From: CAWCDJ01 sp963836015
Lineage (GTDB): Bacteria > Acidobacteriota > Terriglobia > Bryobacterales > Bryobacteraceae
Direction of reading: 5' to 3'
NCBI GenBank assembly: GCA_963836015.1
Contig: CAWIIF010000011.1
Location: forward strand, 199,704 to 263,703
Length of the DNA: 64,000 nt
This document shows positions 17,889 to 26,293 of the stretch, piece by piece (within the stretch, counting starts at the first letter, position 1; each line of letters begins with the position of its first letter). The translations under genes were made by a program, and so were the position numbers. Below the pieces are notes generated by a model. It was not told where the DNA came from. It saw nothing but the letters and a program-made list of their open reading frames with translations, and did no database searches.

Positions 17889-19370
17889 TTATCCCTGGCC
17901 CGGCGCCGGAGGTTGAAAGACGTAGTGGTCGTCGGTTTCCTGGCGTAGCTCGTCGATGCGGCGGCGCAGGTCCCGGGCCAATCCGGCGTGCCGCGGGTCG
18001 CCGTACAGGTTGTGAAGCTCGCCCGGGTCTTCCTGCAGATCGTACATCTCGAACTCCTGCGGCTCCTCGTAATAGTGAATGAACTTGTACCGGTCCGTGC
18101 GGACACCGCGGTTCTTCCGGACATTGTGCGGCCCGGGATATTCGTAATACTCGTACAGCCAGTCCTTGCGCCAGGTCTTCGGCGTCTCCCCTTTGAGGAA
18201 TGGGACCATGCTGAGCCCCTGCATCCGCTTGGGGACCGGAAGACCGGCCAGCTCGAGAAAAGTCGGCGCGATATCGAGGTTCGTCACCATCTGGTCTACG
18301 GTCGCCCCGGGACGCACCATTCTGGGGTAGCGAATCAGCATGGGCGTCCGTATGGACGGCTCGTGCATGAATCGCTTATCGTACTTGCGCCACTCTCCGA
18401 GGAAGAAGCCATGGTCGGCGGAGAACATGATGGCGGTGTCGTCGAGCTGGCCCATATCGGTCAGAGCCTGGAACATCTTGCCCACGTTCTCGTCGGCGGA
18501 GACGATCCCGGCGTAGTAGTCCTTGACCACTTCCTCCAGGGTTCGAGCGCAATTGCTCTTGGTCTGCGAGCGCCGGACATACGTTCCGATGCTGTCGTCG
18601 GCCTCGGCGAATGCGCGCGGCTTGCCGGGGTAGCCCTTCAGGTCGTCGTCGAAGGTGGCGGGCTTGGGGATCGGGATGCCGTTATACAAATCGAGAAGCC
18701 GCCGGGGCCGGAAAAAGGGCGCGTGCGGGGATTGGAACCAGAAGATGAGACAAAACGGCTTCTCGCGTTTCTGTTTCATCCACCGGATCGCCCGGTCCAT
18801 CACGACATCTTCCACATAGCCTTCGTGAACCGTGGGTGGGCCGGACTTGCCGTGCGAGCCCTCCGTGATCACCGGCCAGAAATAGTCGGTCGCCGCCCCC
18901 GGATAGCCGAAATAGTAGTCGAAGTTTCGTTTGTCGAGGTCGCGAACGTGCGCCTTCCCGAACAGCCCCACTTCGTAACCGGCTTCCCGCAGGAGATCCG
19001 TGAACATCGGAATATCCGTGGGAATCGCGCGATTTTGATTGTCCACGCACCCGGTGTTGTGCGTGTGCAGGCCGGTCAAGGCAGTGGCCCGCGAGGGAAG
19101 GCATAGGGCGTTGGTCACGAAGGAATTCCGGAACTGAACCCCCTCCCGCCCGATGCGGTCGAAGTTGGGAGTCTCGAGAATCCGGTTTCCGTTGAGACTG
19201 AGAGCGTCCGGTCGATGGCCGTCTGTCGTCATGAAAATCAGGTTGGGCCGCGGCGGAGAGCCCGCACGCTGAGCGGCCAGTGGACCCGATGCCAGGGCTG
19301 CGCTGCCCATGAGCCCGGCGCCCGTCTTCAGGAAAGAACGGCGGTACGTGTCGTTGGAATGATCTGCCAT
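17889..19370 (-). CDS. Tat-exported sulfatase (type I, formylglycine-dependent)
   Basis: 493 aa. Tat signal YRRSFLKTGAG (residues 9-19). The metal-binding start is LIFMTTDGHRPDALS (the usual DD is T-T-D here), the formylglycine site is NALCLPSRATALTG (C-x-P-x-R, about residues 91-104), and the late metal site is SADHGFFLGEW near 320. The C-terminus has the standard sulfatase end-domain (KFIHYYEEPQEFEMYDLQEDPGELHNLY, seen in part as MYDLQEDPGE). Upstream by 7 bp lies a Gfo/Idh/MocA dehydrogenase, so sugar oxidation and desulfation are linked. Confidence 0.92.
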   Translation of the reverse strand: MADHSNDTYRRSFLKTGAGLMGSAALASGPLAAQRAGSPPRPNLIFMTTDGHRPDALSLNGNRILETPNFDRIGREGVQFRNSFVTNALCLPSRATALTGLHTHNTGCVDNQNRAIPTDIPMFTDLLREAGYEVGLFGKAHVRDLDKRNFDYYFGYPGAATDYFWPVITEGSHGKSGPPTVHEGYVEDVVMDRAIRWMKQKREKPFCLIFWFQSPHAPFFRPRRLLDLYNGIPIPKPATFDDDLKGYPGKPRAFAEADDSIGTYVRRSQTKSNCARTLEEVVKDYYAGIVSADENVGKMFQALTDMGQLDDTAIMFSADHGFFLGEWRKYDKRFMHEPSIRTPMLIRYPRMVRPGATVDQMVTNLDIAPTFLELAGLPVPKRMQGLSMVPFLKGETPKTWRKDWLYEYYEYPGPHNVRKNRGVRTDRYKFIHYYEEPQEFEMYDLQEDPGELHNLYGDPRHAGLARDLRRRIDELRQETDDHYVFQPPAPGQG

Positions 19371-19377
19371 GACTCCC

Positions 19378-20313
19378 TCAAGGGCGTTGACTCATCGCCT
19401 GTTGGATTACCCACTCGGTAGGCAGCGCCGTCGCCGCGGACGAGCGGAGCACGCCTTCGCCCATAACGGCGCTCACGAAATTCTCCACACAAGGGTAGTG
19501 CAGGTTGGAATGCGCCGGGATCGATTCGGTCCCGGCCGGATGGACGAGCGACGGGCTGTTCAGCGGCGTAAGGTCGATTTCGCCCTCGGTTCCGCGGATT
19601 CGGAACTCGTCGCGCGGAATGCGGGAGTGCCAGCGCACATCGACGATCGCACGCACGCCGCTATCATAGTCGATCATCACGGTGGCGTTGTCCTCCACCG
19701 CCGTCGGATGCACCAAGGTCGAAAGGTGGCCTGTCGCGCGAACCGGCTGTCCGAAGACGTAGTTCATCAGGTCAATGCGGTGGCAGGCGATGTCGTAGAG
19801 CGGCCCTCCGCCGGAGCGGGCCGGATCGACCAGCCACGAGCGGAACCCATCGGTAGGGTGGAACCAGTCATGGGAGGTAGCTTCCGCGAAGACCGGGCGG
19901 CCGATCGCGCCGGCGGCCAGCAGCTCCCGCGCGCGTCCCACCTTGGGGTAAGTGCGGCGGTAATACGCGATGCCGAGAACTCGCCCGGTTTCCTCGGCGG
20001 CACGCTGCATGGCCTGTGCCTCGGCGTAGTTCATGGCCATGGGCTTCTCGCAGAGAACGTGCTTGCCGGCGCGCAGGGCCGCGATCGACTGGGAACTGTG
20101 GAGGCACACCGGTGTGGCGACGTACACGGCGTCGGCCGGACACTCCGCGAGCGCCGTCTCAAGGTCGGTCCAGGCGGGGACGCCGTAGGGCTCGGCCTTA
20201 GAGAGATCGCGGGTCACGAAGCCAGTGAGCTGACTGCGCGGTTCGGCGAGGATAGCGGGAAGGACGCGCTTCGTGGCGATGTCGCCGATGCCGAGAACCA
20301 GCCAGCGCAACAT
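19378..20313 (-). CDS. Gfo/Idh/MocA-family NAD(P)-dependent oxidoreductase
   Basis: 311 aa, slightly short for the family. It begins MLRWLVLGIGDIATK with the G-x-G-x-x-A/G nucleotide-binding motif, followed by YVATPVCLHSS and the family hallmark CEKPMAMN (E-K-P, about residue 93). The C-terminal beta-sheet domain carries the substrate-site Asp/His segment (GGGPLYDIACHRIDLMNYVFG). I took the ATG at 20313 because the fold begins there; the 52 codons upstream in frame are low-complexity. The likely role is redox conversion of a sugar in the cytoplasm, with the two exported sulfatases downstream. Confidence 0.88.
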   Translation of the reverse strand: MLRWLVLGIGDIATKRVLPAILAEPRSQLTGFVTRDLSKAEPYGVPAWTDLETALAECPADAVYVATPVCLHSSQSIAALRAGKHVLCEKPMAMNYAEAQAMQRAAEETGRVLGIAYYRRTYPKVGRARELLAAGAIGRPVFAEATSHDWFHPTDGFRSWLVDPARSGGGPLYDIACHRIDLMNYVFGQPVRATGHLSTLVHPTAVEDNATVMIDYDSGVRAIVDVRWHSRIPRDEFRIRGTEGEIDLTPLNSPSLVHPAGTESIPAHSNLHYPCVENFVSAVMGEGVLRSSAATALPTEWVIQQAMSQRP

Positions 20314-20348
20314 AGGGCCATAATACTCCGGCGGAGGGCGCCCGTCGA

Positions 20349-21116
20349 TTACTTCCTGGATTTGGCGGCAGCCCGCCGGGCGGAGCGCTTCAGGGGGTCG
20401 GCCGGGCGATAGTCCAACTCGCGGGACAGGACCTCCACCAGTTTCGCCAGCATTTGAGTTCGGGCCCAATACTTGTCGTTGCCTTCTACCAGGTGCCAGG
20501 GGGCGGTTCGGGTGCTCGTCTTCACCAGCATTTCCTCCACCGCGTCTTCATAGGTGGACCACTTCTCCCGGTTGCGCCAGTCTTCGCTGGTGAGCTTCCA
20601 GGCTTTGTAACCGATGGCTTTGCGCTCTTCGAAGCGGCGGAGTTGTTCCTCGCGCGAGATCTGGATCCAGAATTTGGCGATGACCGCGCCGAAATCCTTC
20701 AGTTGCCGTTCGAAGGAGTTGATCTCCTTATAGGCGCGCTTCCACGCTTCCGCGGGGCAGAAGCCCTCGACGCGCTCCACCAGCACCCGCCCGTACCAGG
20801 AGCGGTCGAAGATGGCGATCTGGCCGCACTCCGGCAGCCGGCGCCAGAAGCGATAGAGGTAATGCCTCGTCTTGTCCTCGCCCTGCGGCGCCGCGATCGG
20901 ATAGACCACGTAGCCGCGCGGGTCGAGCTTTTCGGTGATCCGTTTAATGGCGCCTCCCTTTCCGGAGGCGTCCCAGCCTTCGAACAGGATGACGACCGGG
21001 CGCTTTTGCAGGTACACCTGGTAACCCAGTTCGCGGAGTTGGATCTGGCGCCGCGTCACTTCCCGGACATACGATTCCCGATCGAGTTTGTGAGTCAGGT
21101 CGAGTGTCTCGAGCAT
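20349..21116 (-). CDS. PPK2-family polyphosphate kinase (class II-like, C-terminal-half equivalent)
   Basis: 255 aa. Walker A is FEGWDASGKGGA (about residues 31-42) and Walker B is IFDRSWYGRVLVERVEGF (about 88-105), followed by the lid-region Arg/Lys residues. The VERVEGF sequence is that of the catalytically active half of class II PPK2 proteins (polyphosphate:AMP phosphotransferases). These transfer phosphate from polyphosphate to AMP or ADP. The start at 21116 overlaps the TGA of the upstream PPK2 gene (TGATG). In PAP proteins two such domains occur in one chain; here they are two coupled genes. Confidence 0.9.
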   Translation of the reverse strand: MLETLDLTHKLDRESYVREVTRRQIQLRELGYQVYLQKRPVVILFEGWDASGKGGAIKRITEKLDPRGYVVYPIAAPQGEDKTRHYLYRFWRRLPECGQIAIFDRSWYGRVLVERVEGFCPAEAWKRAYKEINSFERQLKDFGAVIAKFWIQISREEQLRRFEERKAIGYKAWKLTSEDWRNREKWSTYEDAVEEMLVKTSTRTAPWHLVEGNDKYWARTQMLAKLVEVLSRELDYRPADPLKRSARRAAAKSRK

Positions 21117-21913
21117 CAGGCCCTCCCCGAAAGCGATTCCATGGCTACGCGGAGCTCCGCGTCCTTGGCGGCTGCGCCCGGCGCCTCCACGCGCTGCGGA
21201 GCGTTCGCGCCCAGGCGCCGCTCCATGGCGGCCACGATGGTCTCGAAGATTCGTTTCCGTGCGTGCCACTTGGAAGTGGCCTCGACGATGGTCCAGGGCG
21301 CGAACTCCGAGTCGGTCAGCTCCAGCATCTCCTCGGCGGCCGCCAGGTAGTCCGCGTATTTCTTGTGGCGGGACCAATCGGCGTCGCTGACCCGCCAGGC
21401 CTCCAGCGGATCGGCCTCGATGGAGCGAAAACGCGCCTTCTGCTCCTTCTTCGAGATGTGCAGGAAAAACTTGAGGATCACCGCGCCGTCATCGGCCAGC
21501 ATGCGCTCGAACTCGACGATGTCGCGGTATGCGTCCCGCCACGCCTGCTCGGGAATCGCGCGCTCGACCCGGTCGTCCAAAACGCGGACGTACCAGCTGC
21601 GGTCGAAGATCACCATCTCGCCGCGGTTCGGCGCCTTCAGCCAGAAGCGCCACAGCCAGGGACGCTGCTGCTCGTAGGTACGGGGAGCGGTGATGGGATA
21701 GAGTTTGAACCCGCGCGGATCCAGGCGCTGCGTAAGGGCCGCGATCGCCGTGCCCTTTCCGGAGGCGTCCCAGCCTTCGAAAACGATGACGGTCGGTATG
21801 CCCTGGTCCCAGCTCGCCTTTTCGAGATCGTACAGGCGGTGCTGGACAGACGGCAGAAACCGCTTGTACGCCTCCTGCGAAAGCCTCTTCTTGAGATTGA
21901 CGTTTTCCAACAT
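21116..21913 (-). CDS. PPK2-family polyphosphate kinase (N-terminal-half equivalent)
   Basis: 265 aa. Walker A FEGWDASGKGTAIA and Walker B MVIFDRSWYVRVLDDRVE are both present, but the conserved W-Y-G-R-V-L-V-E-R-V-E-G lid stretch reads W-Y-V-R-V-L-D-D-R-V-E-R, i.e. several usually invariant positions differ. The ITAPRTYEQQRPWLWRFWLK segment resembles the N-terminal domain of two-domain polyphosphate:AMP phosphotransferases, which is the non-catalytic half in the characterised proteins. It is first in the coupled pair and overlaps the next gene by one base. Confidence 0.88.
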   Translation of the reverse strand: MLENVNLKKRLSQEAYKRFLPSVQHRLYDLEKASWDQGIPTVIVFEGWDASGKGTAIAALTQRLDPRGFKLYPITAPRTYEQQRPWLWRFWLKAPNRGEMVIFDRSWYVRVLDDRVERAIPEQAWRDAYRDIVEFERMLADDGAVILKFFLHISKKEQKARFRSIEADPLEAWRVSDADWSRHKKYADYLAAAEEMLELTDSEFAPWTIVEATSKWHARKRIFETIVAAMERRLGANAPQRVEAPGAAAKDAELRVAMESLSGRA

Positions 21914-21976
21914 GGCTTCAGCGTCAATTCTAGCCGCCTTCGCCGGTCGGTGTTAGGGTTGAGGGATCGACCGCTG

Positions 21977-22066
21977 TGGCGGAGGAAGAGGGATTCGAAC
22001 CCCCGAGTGAGTCACCCCACTAACGGTTTTCAAGACCGCCGCCTTCGACCGCTCGGCCATTCCTCC
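21977..22066 (-). tRNA. tRNA-Ser (anticodon UGA)
   Basis: Class II tRNA of 90 nt on the minus strand. The acceptor stem GGAGGAA pairs with TTCCTCC, followed by discriminator G and an encoded CCA (21979-21977). The anticodon arm is GCGGT-CTTGAAA-ACCGC with anticodon TGA at 22032-22030. There is a long variable arm (GTGGGGTGACTCAC region) and the T-loop TTCGAAT. It reads UCA codons. Confidence 0.97.
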
Positions 22067-22091
22067 GACCTTTATTATATCCGGGCCGTCC

Positions 22092-22691
22092 TCACGGCTG
22101 TACGCCCCCGGGAAGCAGACGGTCCAGCTTGCCGTTCAGCTCCGTCAGCGCTTTCATGACTGCGTCGTGCTCAACCTCGTCCTGCGCCGGTAGCTTCCGT
22201 TGGATGTAGAAAGTGCCGCCGGGTTCCAGAACGCATTGATCGACTTCCGAGACCGAGTCGAACCCCTGACGGTGCAGCACAGTCATCAACTCGGACCGGG
22301 TCAGTAGCTCCTTAGCCAGGGCGTTGCGGACGATGCAGCCATTCTGGATCAGCGTCGTCGGCTTACCTTCGAAGATCTGGTCGAGGCGGCGGTGGCGGAA
22401 CAGGAACCGCACTACCAGGTAATTGATCACCAGCAGAGCGAAGGCGCCAATCACGCCGCCGAGCAGCGAATTGTCGTCTCCGATGATGGCGTTCTGCACG
22501 GTGTTGGAAAGCGAGAGCAGCACCACCAGGTCGAAGGGGTTGAGCTGCGCCAGTTCCCGTTTTCCGAAGACGCGCAGGGCGACCACCAGAAAAAGGTAGA
22601 CGAGAGCGGGTCGCAGGATCTTCTCCGCCAGGGGTACTCCCGGCACGAAGATGTTGTGCCACATGTGCGCCGACGCCAGCCAGTGGGGCAT
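22092..22691 (-). CDS. DUF421 (YetF-like) membrane protein
   Basis: 199 aa. Two to three hydrophobic helices at the N-terminus (LRPALVYLFLVVALRVFG, SLLGGVIGAFALLVINYLVVRFLF in part) contain the family signature FGKRELAQLNPFDLVVLLSLSNTVQNA (short form: KRELAQLNPFDLV, about residues 45-57). A cytosolic domain follows with KPTTLIQNG and FDSVSEVDQCVLEPGGTFYI. Function is unknown; some members are spore-coat or acid-stress associated in other phyla. The ATG at 22691 has GGGAGGA 8 nt upstream; a longer frame upstream lacks such support. Confidence 0.85.
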   Translation of the reverse strand: MPHWLASAHMWHNIFVPGVPLAEKILRPALVYLFLVVALRVFGKRELAQLNPFDLVVLLSLSNTVQNAIIGDDNSLLGGVIGAFALLVINYLVVRFLFRHRRLDQIFEGKPTTLIQNGCIVRNALAKELLTRSELMTVLHRQGFDSVSEVDQCVLEPGGTFYIQRKLPAQDEVEHDAVMKALTELNGKLDRLLPGGVQP

Positions 22692-22979
22692 TCGATATTC
22701 CTCCCAAATGCCAATTATGCCCCGCCCCGCTGGATTTGAGCGGGCCAATTCGCTACAACAAGAGAACAGGCCAATGTTCCGGCCTGTGGAAAGCCTGTGG
22801 ACGTCGTGAGGGCAGTTGCGGAATTCCCGCCTGGAGCGCTTGATTCAAAAGCGACTTCCGCGTGCGGTGCGATAGGGCGCATCCTCGTGGTTTATCCGCA
22901 GCCTAAATCGCTCATAACGACGGGCGAAATCCTGTGCGACGTCCCGGCGCGGGAGGGGCTACTCTAAGTCATTCACGCC

Positions 22980-24344
22980 ATGTCTGCTGCCAACGTGTCC
23001 GAAAAAGGTCTTCCCACCAATGTGGATGCCGAGCGATTCGTGCTTGGGTCGATTCTGCTCGACGACAGTCTCTACGTGCAAGCCGCCGGAACCCTCGAGG
23101 CCGACGACTTCAGCCTGGAGAAGCATCGCCGCATCTTCAAGCGGATGGGCGACCTTCAGGACCGCGGCGAGCGCATCGACCGCGTTACCATCGCCAACGA
23201 GCTGCTGAAGTTCAACGAGCTGGAGGCTTGCGACGGCCTGAGCTACCTGGTTTCGCTCGACGACGGGCTGCCCCAGATTCCGAACCTCGACAGCTACATC
23301 CGCATCGTCAAGGACAAGGCCGTGCTGCGGCGCATCATCTTTGCTTCGCAGCACATGATGAACCGCTGCCTGCTGGGCGAGGAGGAGCCCGACCAGATTC
23401 TGGCCGGGGCCGAGGAAACGCTCCTCAAACTCGGGGACGCCCGGGTGAAGAACGGCCTGCAGAATCCGGACCAGATTCTGCAGAACTACGAGGGAGGCAT
23501 TTCAGCCTTCCTGGACCCGAGCAAGCGCATCAAGGGAATCAGCACCGGGTTCACCAAGTTCGACGAATACACCGGCGGGCTGCACGGCGGCGACCTCTGC
23601 ATTCTGGCCGCCCGGCCTTCGATGGGGAAGACTGCCCTTGCTTTGAATATCGCGCAGCACGTGGCGCTGAGGTTGAAGCAGACCGTGGCGGTGTTTTCGC
23701 TCGAAATGTCGAATGAGTCGCTGCTGACCCGTATGCTCTGCGCCACCGCGCGGGTGGACAGCCAGCGGTTCCGCGCCGGGTACCTCACGCAGGAGGAGCG
23801 CAGAAAGCTCAACCAGGCCCTGCACGAGCTGGTCGAGGCTCCGCTCTACATCGATGACACTCCGGGCATCCACCTCATGGACATGCACGCCAAGCTGCGT
23901 CGCTTGCAGGCCGAGCGCAATAAACTCGGGTTAGTGATCGTTGACTATCTTCAGTTAATGACCGGCCGCGGCCGCTTCGAAAACCGCAACCAGGAAGTTA
24001 GCGCGCTCTCGCGCGGCATGAAGCTCCTCGCCAAGGAATTGAATGTCCCGCTGCTGGTGCTTTCGCAGTTGAGCCGCGCGGTCGAAACCCGCCAGGGCGA
24101 TCATCGCCCGCAGCTCAGCGACTTGAGGGAGTCGGGCTCGATCGAGCAGGACGCGGACGTGGTGGGCTTCATCTTCCGCGAAGAAGTTTACAATCGCGAC
24201 CGCGAAGACCTGAAAGGGCTCGCCGAATTGATCATCGCCAAGCAGCGCAACGGCCCCGTGGGAACCGTCAACCTCGTGTTCCTGCACGCGCAGACCAAGT
24301 TCGAGAACCGCGCCGAGGACACCGGCGACCTTCCCGAAGAATAA
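22980..24344 (+). CDS. dnaB: Replicative DNA helicase DnaB
   Basis: 454 aa, the usual length. The N-terminal DnaB domain runs from about residue 10 (LPTNVDAERFVLGSILLDD) to 115. The RecA-like ATPase domain has Walker A ARPSMGKTALALN (about 213-225), the VFSLEMSNE stretch, LVIVDYLQLM (Walker B, about 315-325) and the arginine-finger region LSRAVETRQGDHRPQLSDLRESGSIEQDADVV (short key: SDLRESGSIEQDAD). It unwinds DNA ahead of the replisome in complex with primase. There is no intein. The upstream gap 22749-22979 has a 7-bp hairpin (22766-22787) and DnaA-box-like words. Confidence 0.97.
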   Translation: MSAANVSEKGLPTNVDAERFVLGSILLDDSLYVQAAGTLEADDFSLEKHRRIFKRMGDLQDRGERIDRVTIANELLKFNELEACDGLSYLVSLDDGLPQIPNLDSYIRIVKDKAVLRRIIFASQHMMNRCLLGEEEPDQILAGAEETLLKLGDARVKNGLQNPDQILQNYEGGISAFLDPSKRIKGISTGFTKFDEYTGGLHGGDLCILAARPSMGKTALALNIAQHVALRLKQTVAVFSLEMSNESLLTRMLCATARVDSQRFRAGYLTQEERRKLNQALHELVEAPLYIDDTPGIHLMDMHAKLRRLQAERNKLGLVIVDYLQLMTGRGRFENRNQEVSALSRGMKLLAKELNVPLLVLSQLSRAVETRQGDHRPQLSDLRESGSIEQDADVVGFIFREEVYNRDREDLKGLAELIIAKQRNGPVGTVNLVFLHAQTKFENRAEDTGDLPEE

Positions 24345-24350
24345 CCGGAC

Positions 24351-24944
24351 CTAGCGGGTTACCAGCAGCTCCGCCTGCACGAACGCCGAGCTGCCGATCT
24401 GGTCGCGCAGTGTATTGAAACGGACCGTGCTGCTCGCGGCGCGCAGCCGCGCCGCTTCGGCGAAAGCCAGTTCCCTGAGGAAGCGGTCGGCGCGGTCGCG
24501 GTAGGAATAGCCCACATAGACCAGGCCTCCCCCAGCCACCACCTCCATGAGGAGATCCCAGAACGTCGCTCGCCGGAACAGCGATTTACGGCCGGCCGCG
24601 TCGCGCGGGATTTCGATGGTCTGGCGCCCGCCGCGAAGAATTGCACGGATACAGCGGGCCGCGTCGAATGCGCGCGTCGGGTCGGGGTCGGGGAAGCTCG
24701 CCAGCACCTCGCGGAGCGCATCGGCTTCCACCTCCCACCCGGCCCAGCGGAAGCGCGATGCGCCGCTCACCATCGACCCGCGTCTGATGAATTCGCGGAT
24801 GCGCGCCTCGTCCTTGCCGGTCACGGCGAGCATGTGCTCGAGCAGTTCCCGAATCGGAAGATCCTGCACCACGACCGGAGAGATCGTGATCGCTTCGGCG
24901 GCTTCCGAGCTCAGCTTCACGCGAACAGTCTGCGGTAACGCCAT
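24351..24944 (-). CDS. Conserved hypothetical protein (197 aa), family not recognised
   Basis: 197 aa, convergent with dnaB with 6 bp between the stops. It begins MALPQTVRVKLSSEAAEAI with a short acidic N-terminal part, then PIRELLEHMLAVTGKDEARIREFIRRGSMVSGASRFRWAGW (key: IREFIRRGS near residue 46), a central basic segment and a C-terminal hydrophobic-aromatic stretch (WDLLMEVVAGGGLVYVGYSYRD). No transmembrane segment or signal peptide is obvious. Codon use is like its neighbours, and it diverges from the 91-aa gene. I cannot assign a function. Confidence 0.6.
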   Translation of the reverse strand: MALPQTVRVKLSSEAAEAITISPVVVQDLPIRELLEHMLAVTGKDEARIREFIRRGSMVSGASRFRWAGWEVEADALREVLASFPDPDPTRAFDAARCIRAILRGGRQTIEIPRDAAGRKSLFRRATFWDLLMEVVAGGGLVYVGYSYRDRADRFLRELAFAEAARLRAASSTVRFNTLRDQIGSSAFVQAELLVTR

Positions 24945-24971
24945 TCTTCGATTTCACGCTAGCATAAGTCC

Positions 24972-25247
24972 GTGACCCCTCTCGAAAAGGTGCTGGCCGA
25001 GACCGCGCGCTACGAGCACGCCCTGCTGCGTTTCTCGGCACGCGAGCACGGTGGCGGGGTTGAGCTGGTGATCGAGATGAAGGACCCGGGCCTCGGCTTG
25101 CACACGTATTTTGCGCCCGTACACCCGCGCGATATCGAGCATCCCCAGTTTCCGTGGACCTTCCAGCGGTACCTGTACGATTGCATGCACGACTACCTGG
25201 TGGAGATGTTCATTCGCACACCGCAGAGCCGGGACGCCGGCGCATGA
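24972..25247 (+). CDS. Small conserved-looking protein of unknown function (91 aa)
   Basis: 91 aa starting with GTG at 24972. It is rich in charged and aromatic residues (TARYEHALLRFSAREHGGG ... VIEMKDPGLGLHTYFAPV ... FPWTFQRYLYDCMHDYLVEMF). It lacks a signal peptide. The TGA overlaps the ATG of the MidA-type methyltransferase (ATGA), so the two are translationally coupled. I cannot name a family; the coupling suggests a related function. Confidence 0.7.
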   Translation: MTPLEKVLAETARYEHALLRFSAREHGGGVELVIEMKDPGLGLHTYFAPVHPRDIEHPQFPWTFQRYLYDCMHDYLVEMFIRTPQSRDAGA

Positions 25248-26215
25248 CCCCGGCCGGCGAAATTCTGGCGGCGGAGATCCGCCGCGGCGGCCCGATTCCT
25301 TTCCGGCGATTTATGGAGGTCGCGCTCTACCACCCCGAGTGCGGCTACTATCGCCGCGCGCGCGACCCGTTCGGAAAAGAGGGCGACTTCTACACGGCCG
25401 AGCAGGTGCAGCCGGTCTTCGGGATCCTCGTGGCGGCTCGCATCCGCCAGTTGTTCCAGGAGATGGGTGAGCCGGGCGGCTTCACCGTGGTCGAGCTCGG
25501 CGCGGGGCGGGAGGAGATGGCTCCGTCGCTCGCACGCTGGCGTTACGCCCCGGTGGATCTGGGCGCCGCGCTGCCGGAGCGATTTACGGGAGTCGTGTTT
25601 TCCAACGAGTTTTTCGACGCGCTGCCCGTGGACGCCGTCGCCTATTGCGAGGGAGCATTCCGCGAGCGGCTCGTGCGTCTCGACGGCGAGCATTTCGCGT
25701 GGGAGACCGGACCCGCCGTTCGTGAAGAGGCGGGCGATTACCTGCGCCGTTACTTCCCGCCACCCGCGGAAGGGGATCAGTACGAGGTGAACCTCGAGGC
25801 GCTGGCATGGATCGAACGCATCTGCGCCGCAATGGAGCGCGGGCACATCCTCACCATCGATTACGGATTCACGCGCGCCGAGGCCATCCGGTTTCCCGCC
25901 GGCACGCTGATGGCATATCGCCGTCACACGGCGCGGGACGAGGTGCTGGAAGAGCCGGGAGAGCGCGACATCACGGCGCACGTGAACTTCACCGCTCTCG
26001 AAGACCACGGCCTGCGCTGCGGATTGCGAACGCGCCGCTTCGAAACGCTGGCGCAGACGATTCTCGCCGCCGGTGAAGCGGACCAGTTCGCGGAAGCGCT
26101 GGGTGAAGGAAACGATCTGCGGCGGAGGATGCAGCTCAAAACTCTGCTCTTCGGAATGGGCGAGACCTTCCGGGTGCTCTGGCAGGAGAAGGGAGAATCG
26201 GAGAGAAAAGGCTGA
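25244..26215 (+). CDS. SAM-dependent methyltransferase, MidA/NDUFAF7 (DUF185) family
   Basis: 323 aa. The start ATG at 25244 overlaps the preceding TGA. The N-terminus has the family's GPIPFRRFMEVALYHPECGYY (key: YHPECGYY, about residues 28-35) and GDFYTAEQV. The SAM-binding motif is VVELGAGREEMA, shorter than the canonical ELGPGRG, followed by SNEFFDALPVDAV (the FSNEFFDALP signature). The late TIDYGF and RHTARDEVLEEPGERDITAHVNF (key: DITAHVNF) are also diagnostic. Eukaryotic NDUFAF7 methylates an arginine of the complex I NDUFS2 subunit; bacterial roles are less clear. Confidence 0.9.
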   Translation: MTPAGEILAAEIRRGGPIPFRRFMEVALYHPECGYYRRARDPFGKEGDFYTAEQVQPVFGILVAARIRQLFQEMGEPGGFTVVELGAGREEMAPSLARWRYAPVDLGAALPERFTGVVFSNEFFDALPVDAVAYCEGAFRERLVRLDGEHFAWETGPAVREEAGDYLRRYFPPPAEGDQYEVNLEALAWIERICAAMERGHILTIDYGFTRAEAIRFPAGTLMAYRRHTARDEVLEEPGERDITAHVNFTALEDHGLRCGLRTRRFETLAQTILAAGEADQFAEALGEGNDLRRRMQLKTLLFGMGETFRVLWQEKGESERKG

Positions 26216-26221
26216 AACAAT

Positions 26222-26247
26222 GAAAAAGGCCCCGAAAACCGGGGCCT
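26222..26247 (-). terminator. Rho-independent terminator of the lysine-rich peptide unit
   Basis: A perfect 8-bp stem AGGCCCCG / CGGGGCCT with loop AAAAC at 26227-26247, followed on the minus strand by TTTTTCA. The T-run is on the minus side only, so it terminates the peptide transcript rather than the convergent methyltransferase gene. Confidence 0.88.
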
Positions 26248-26293
26248 CGTAGTGGAATCCGTTTTGCAGGCCCTTGTTCAGGGCGCGCCCAAG

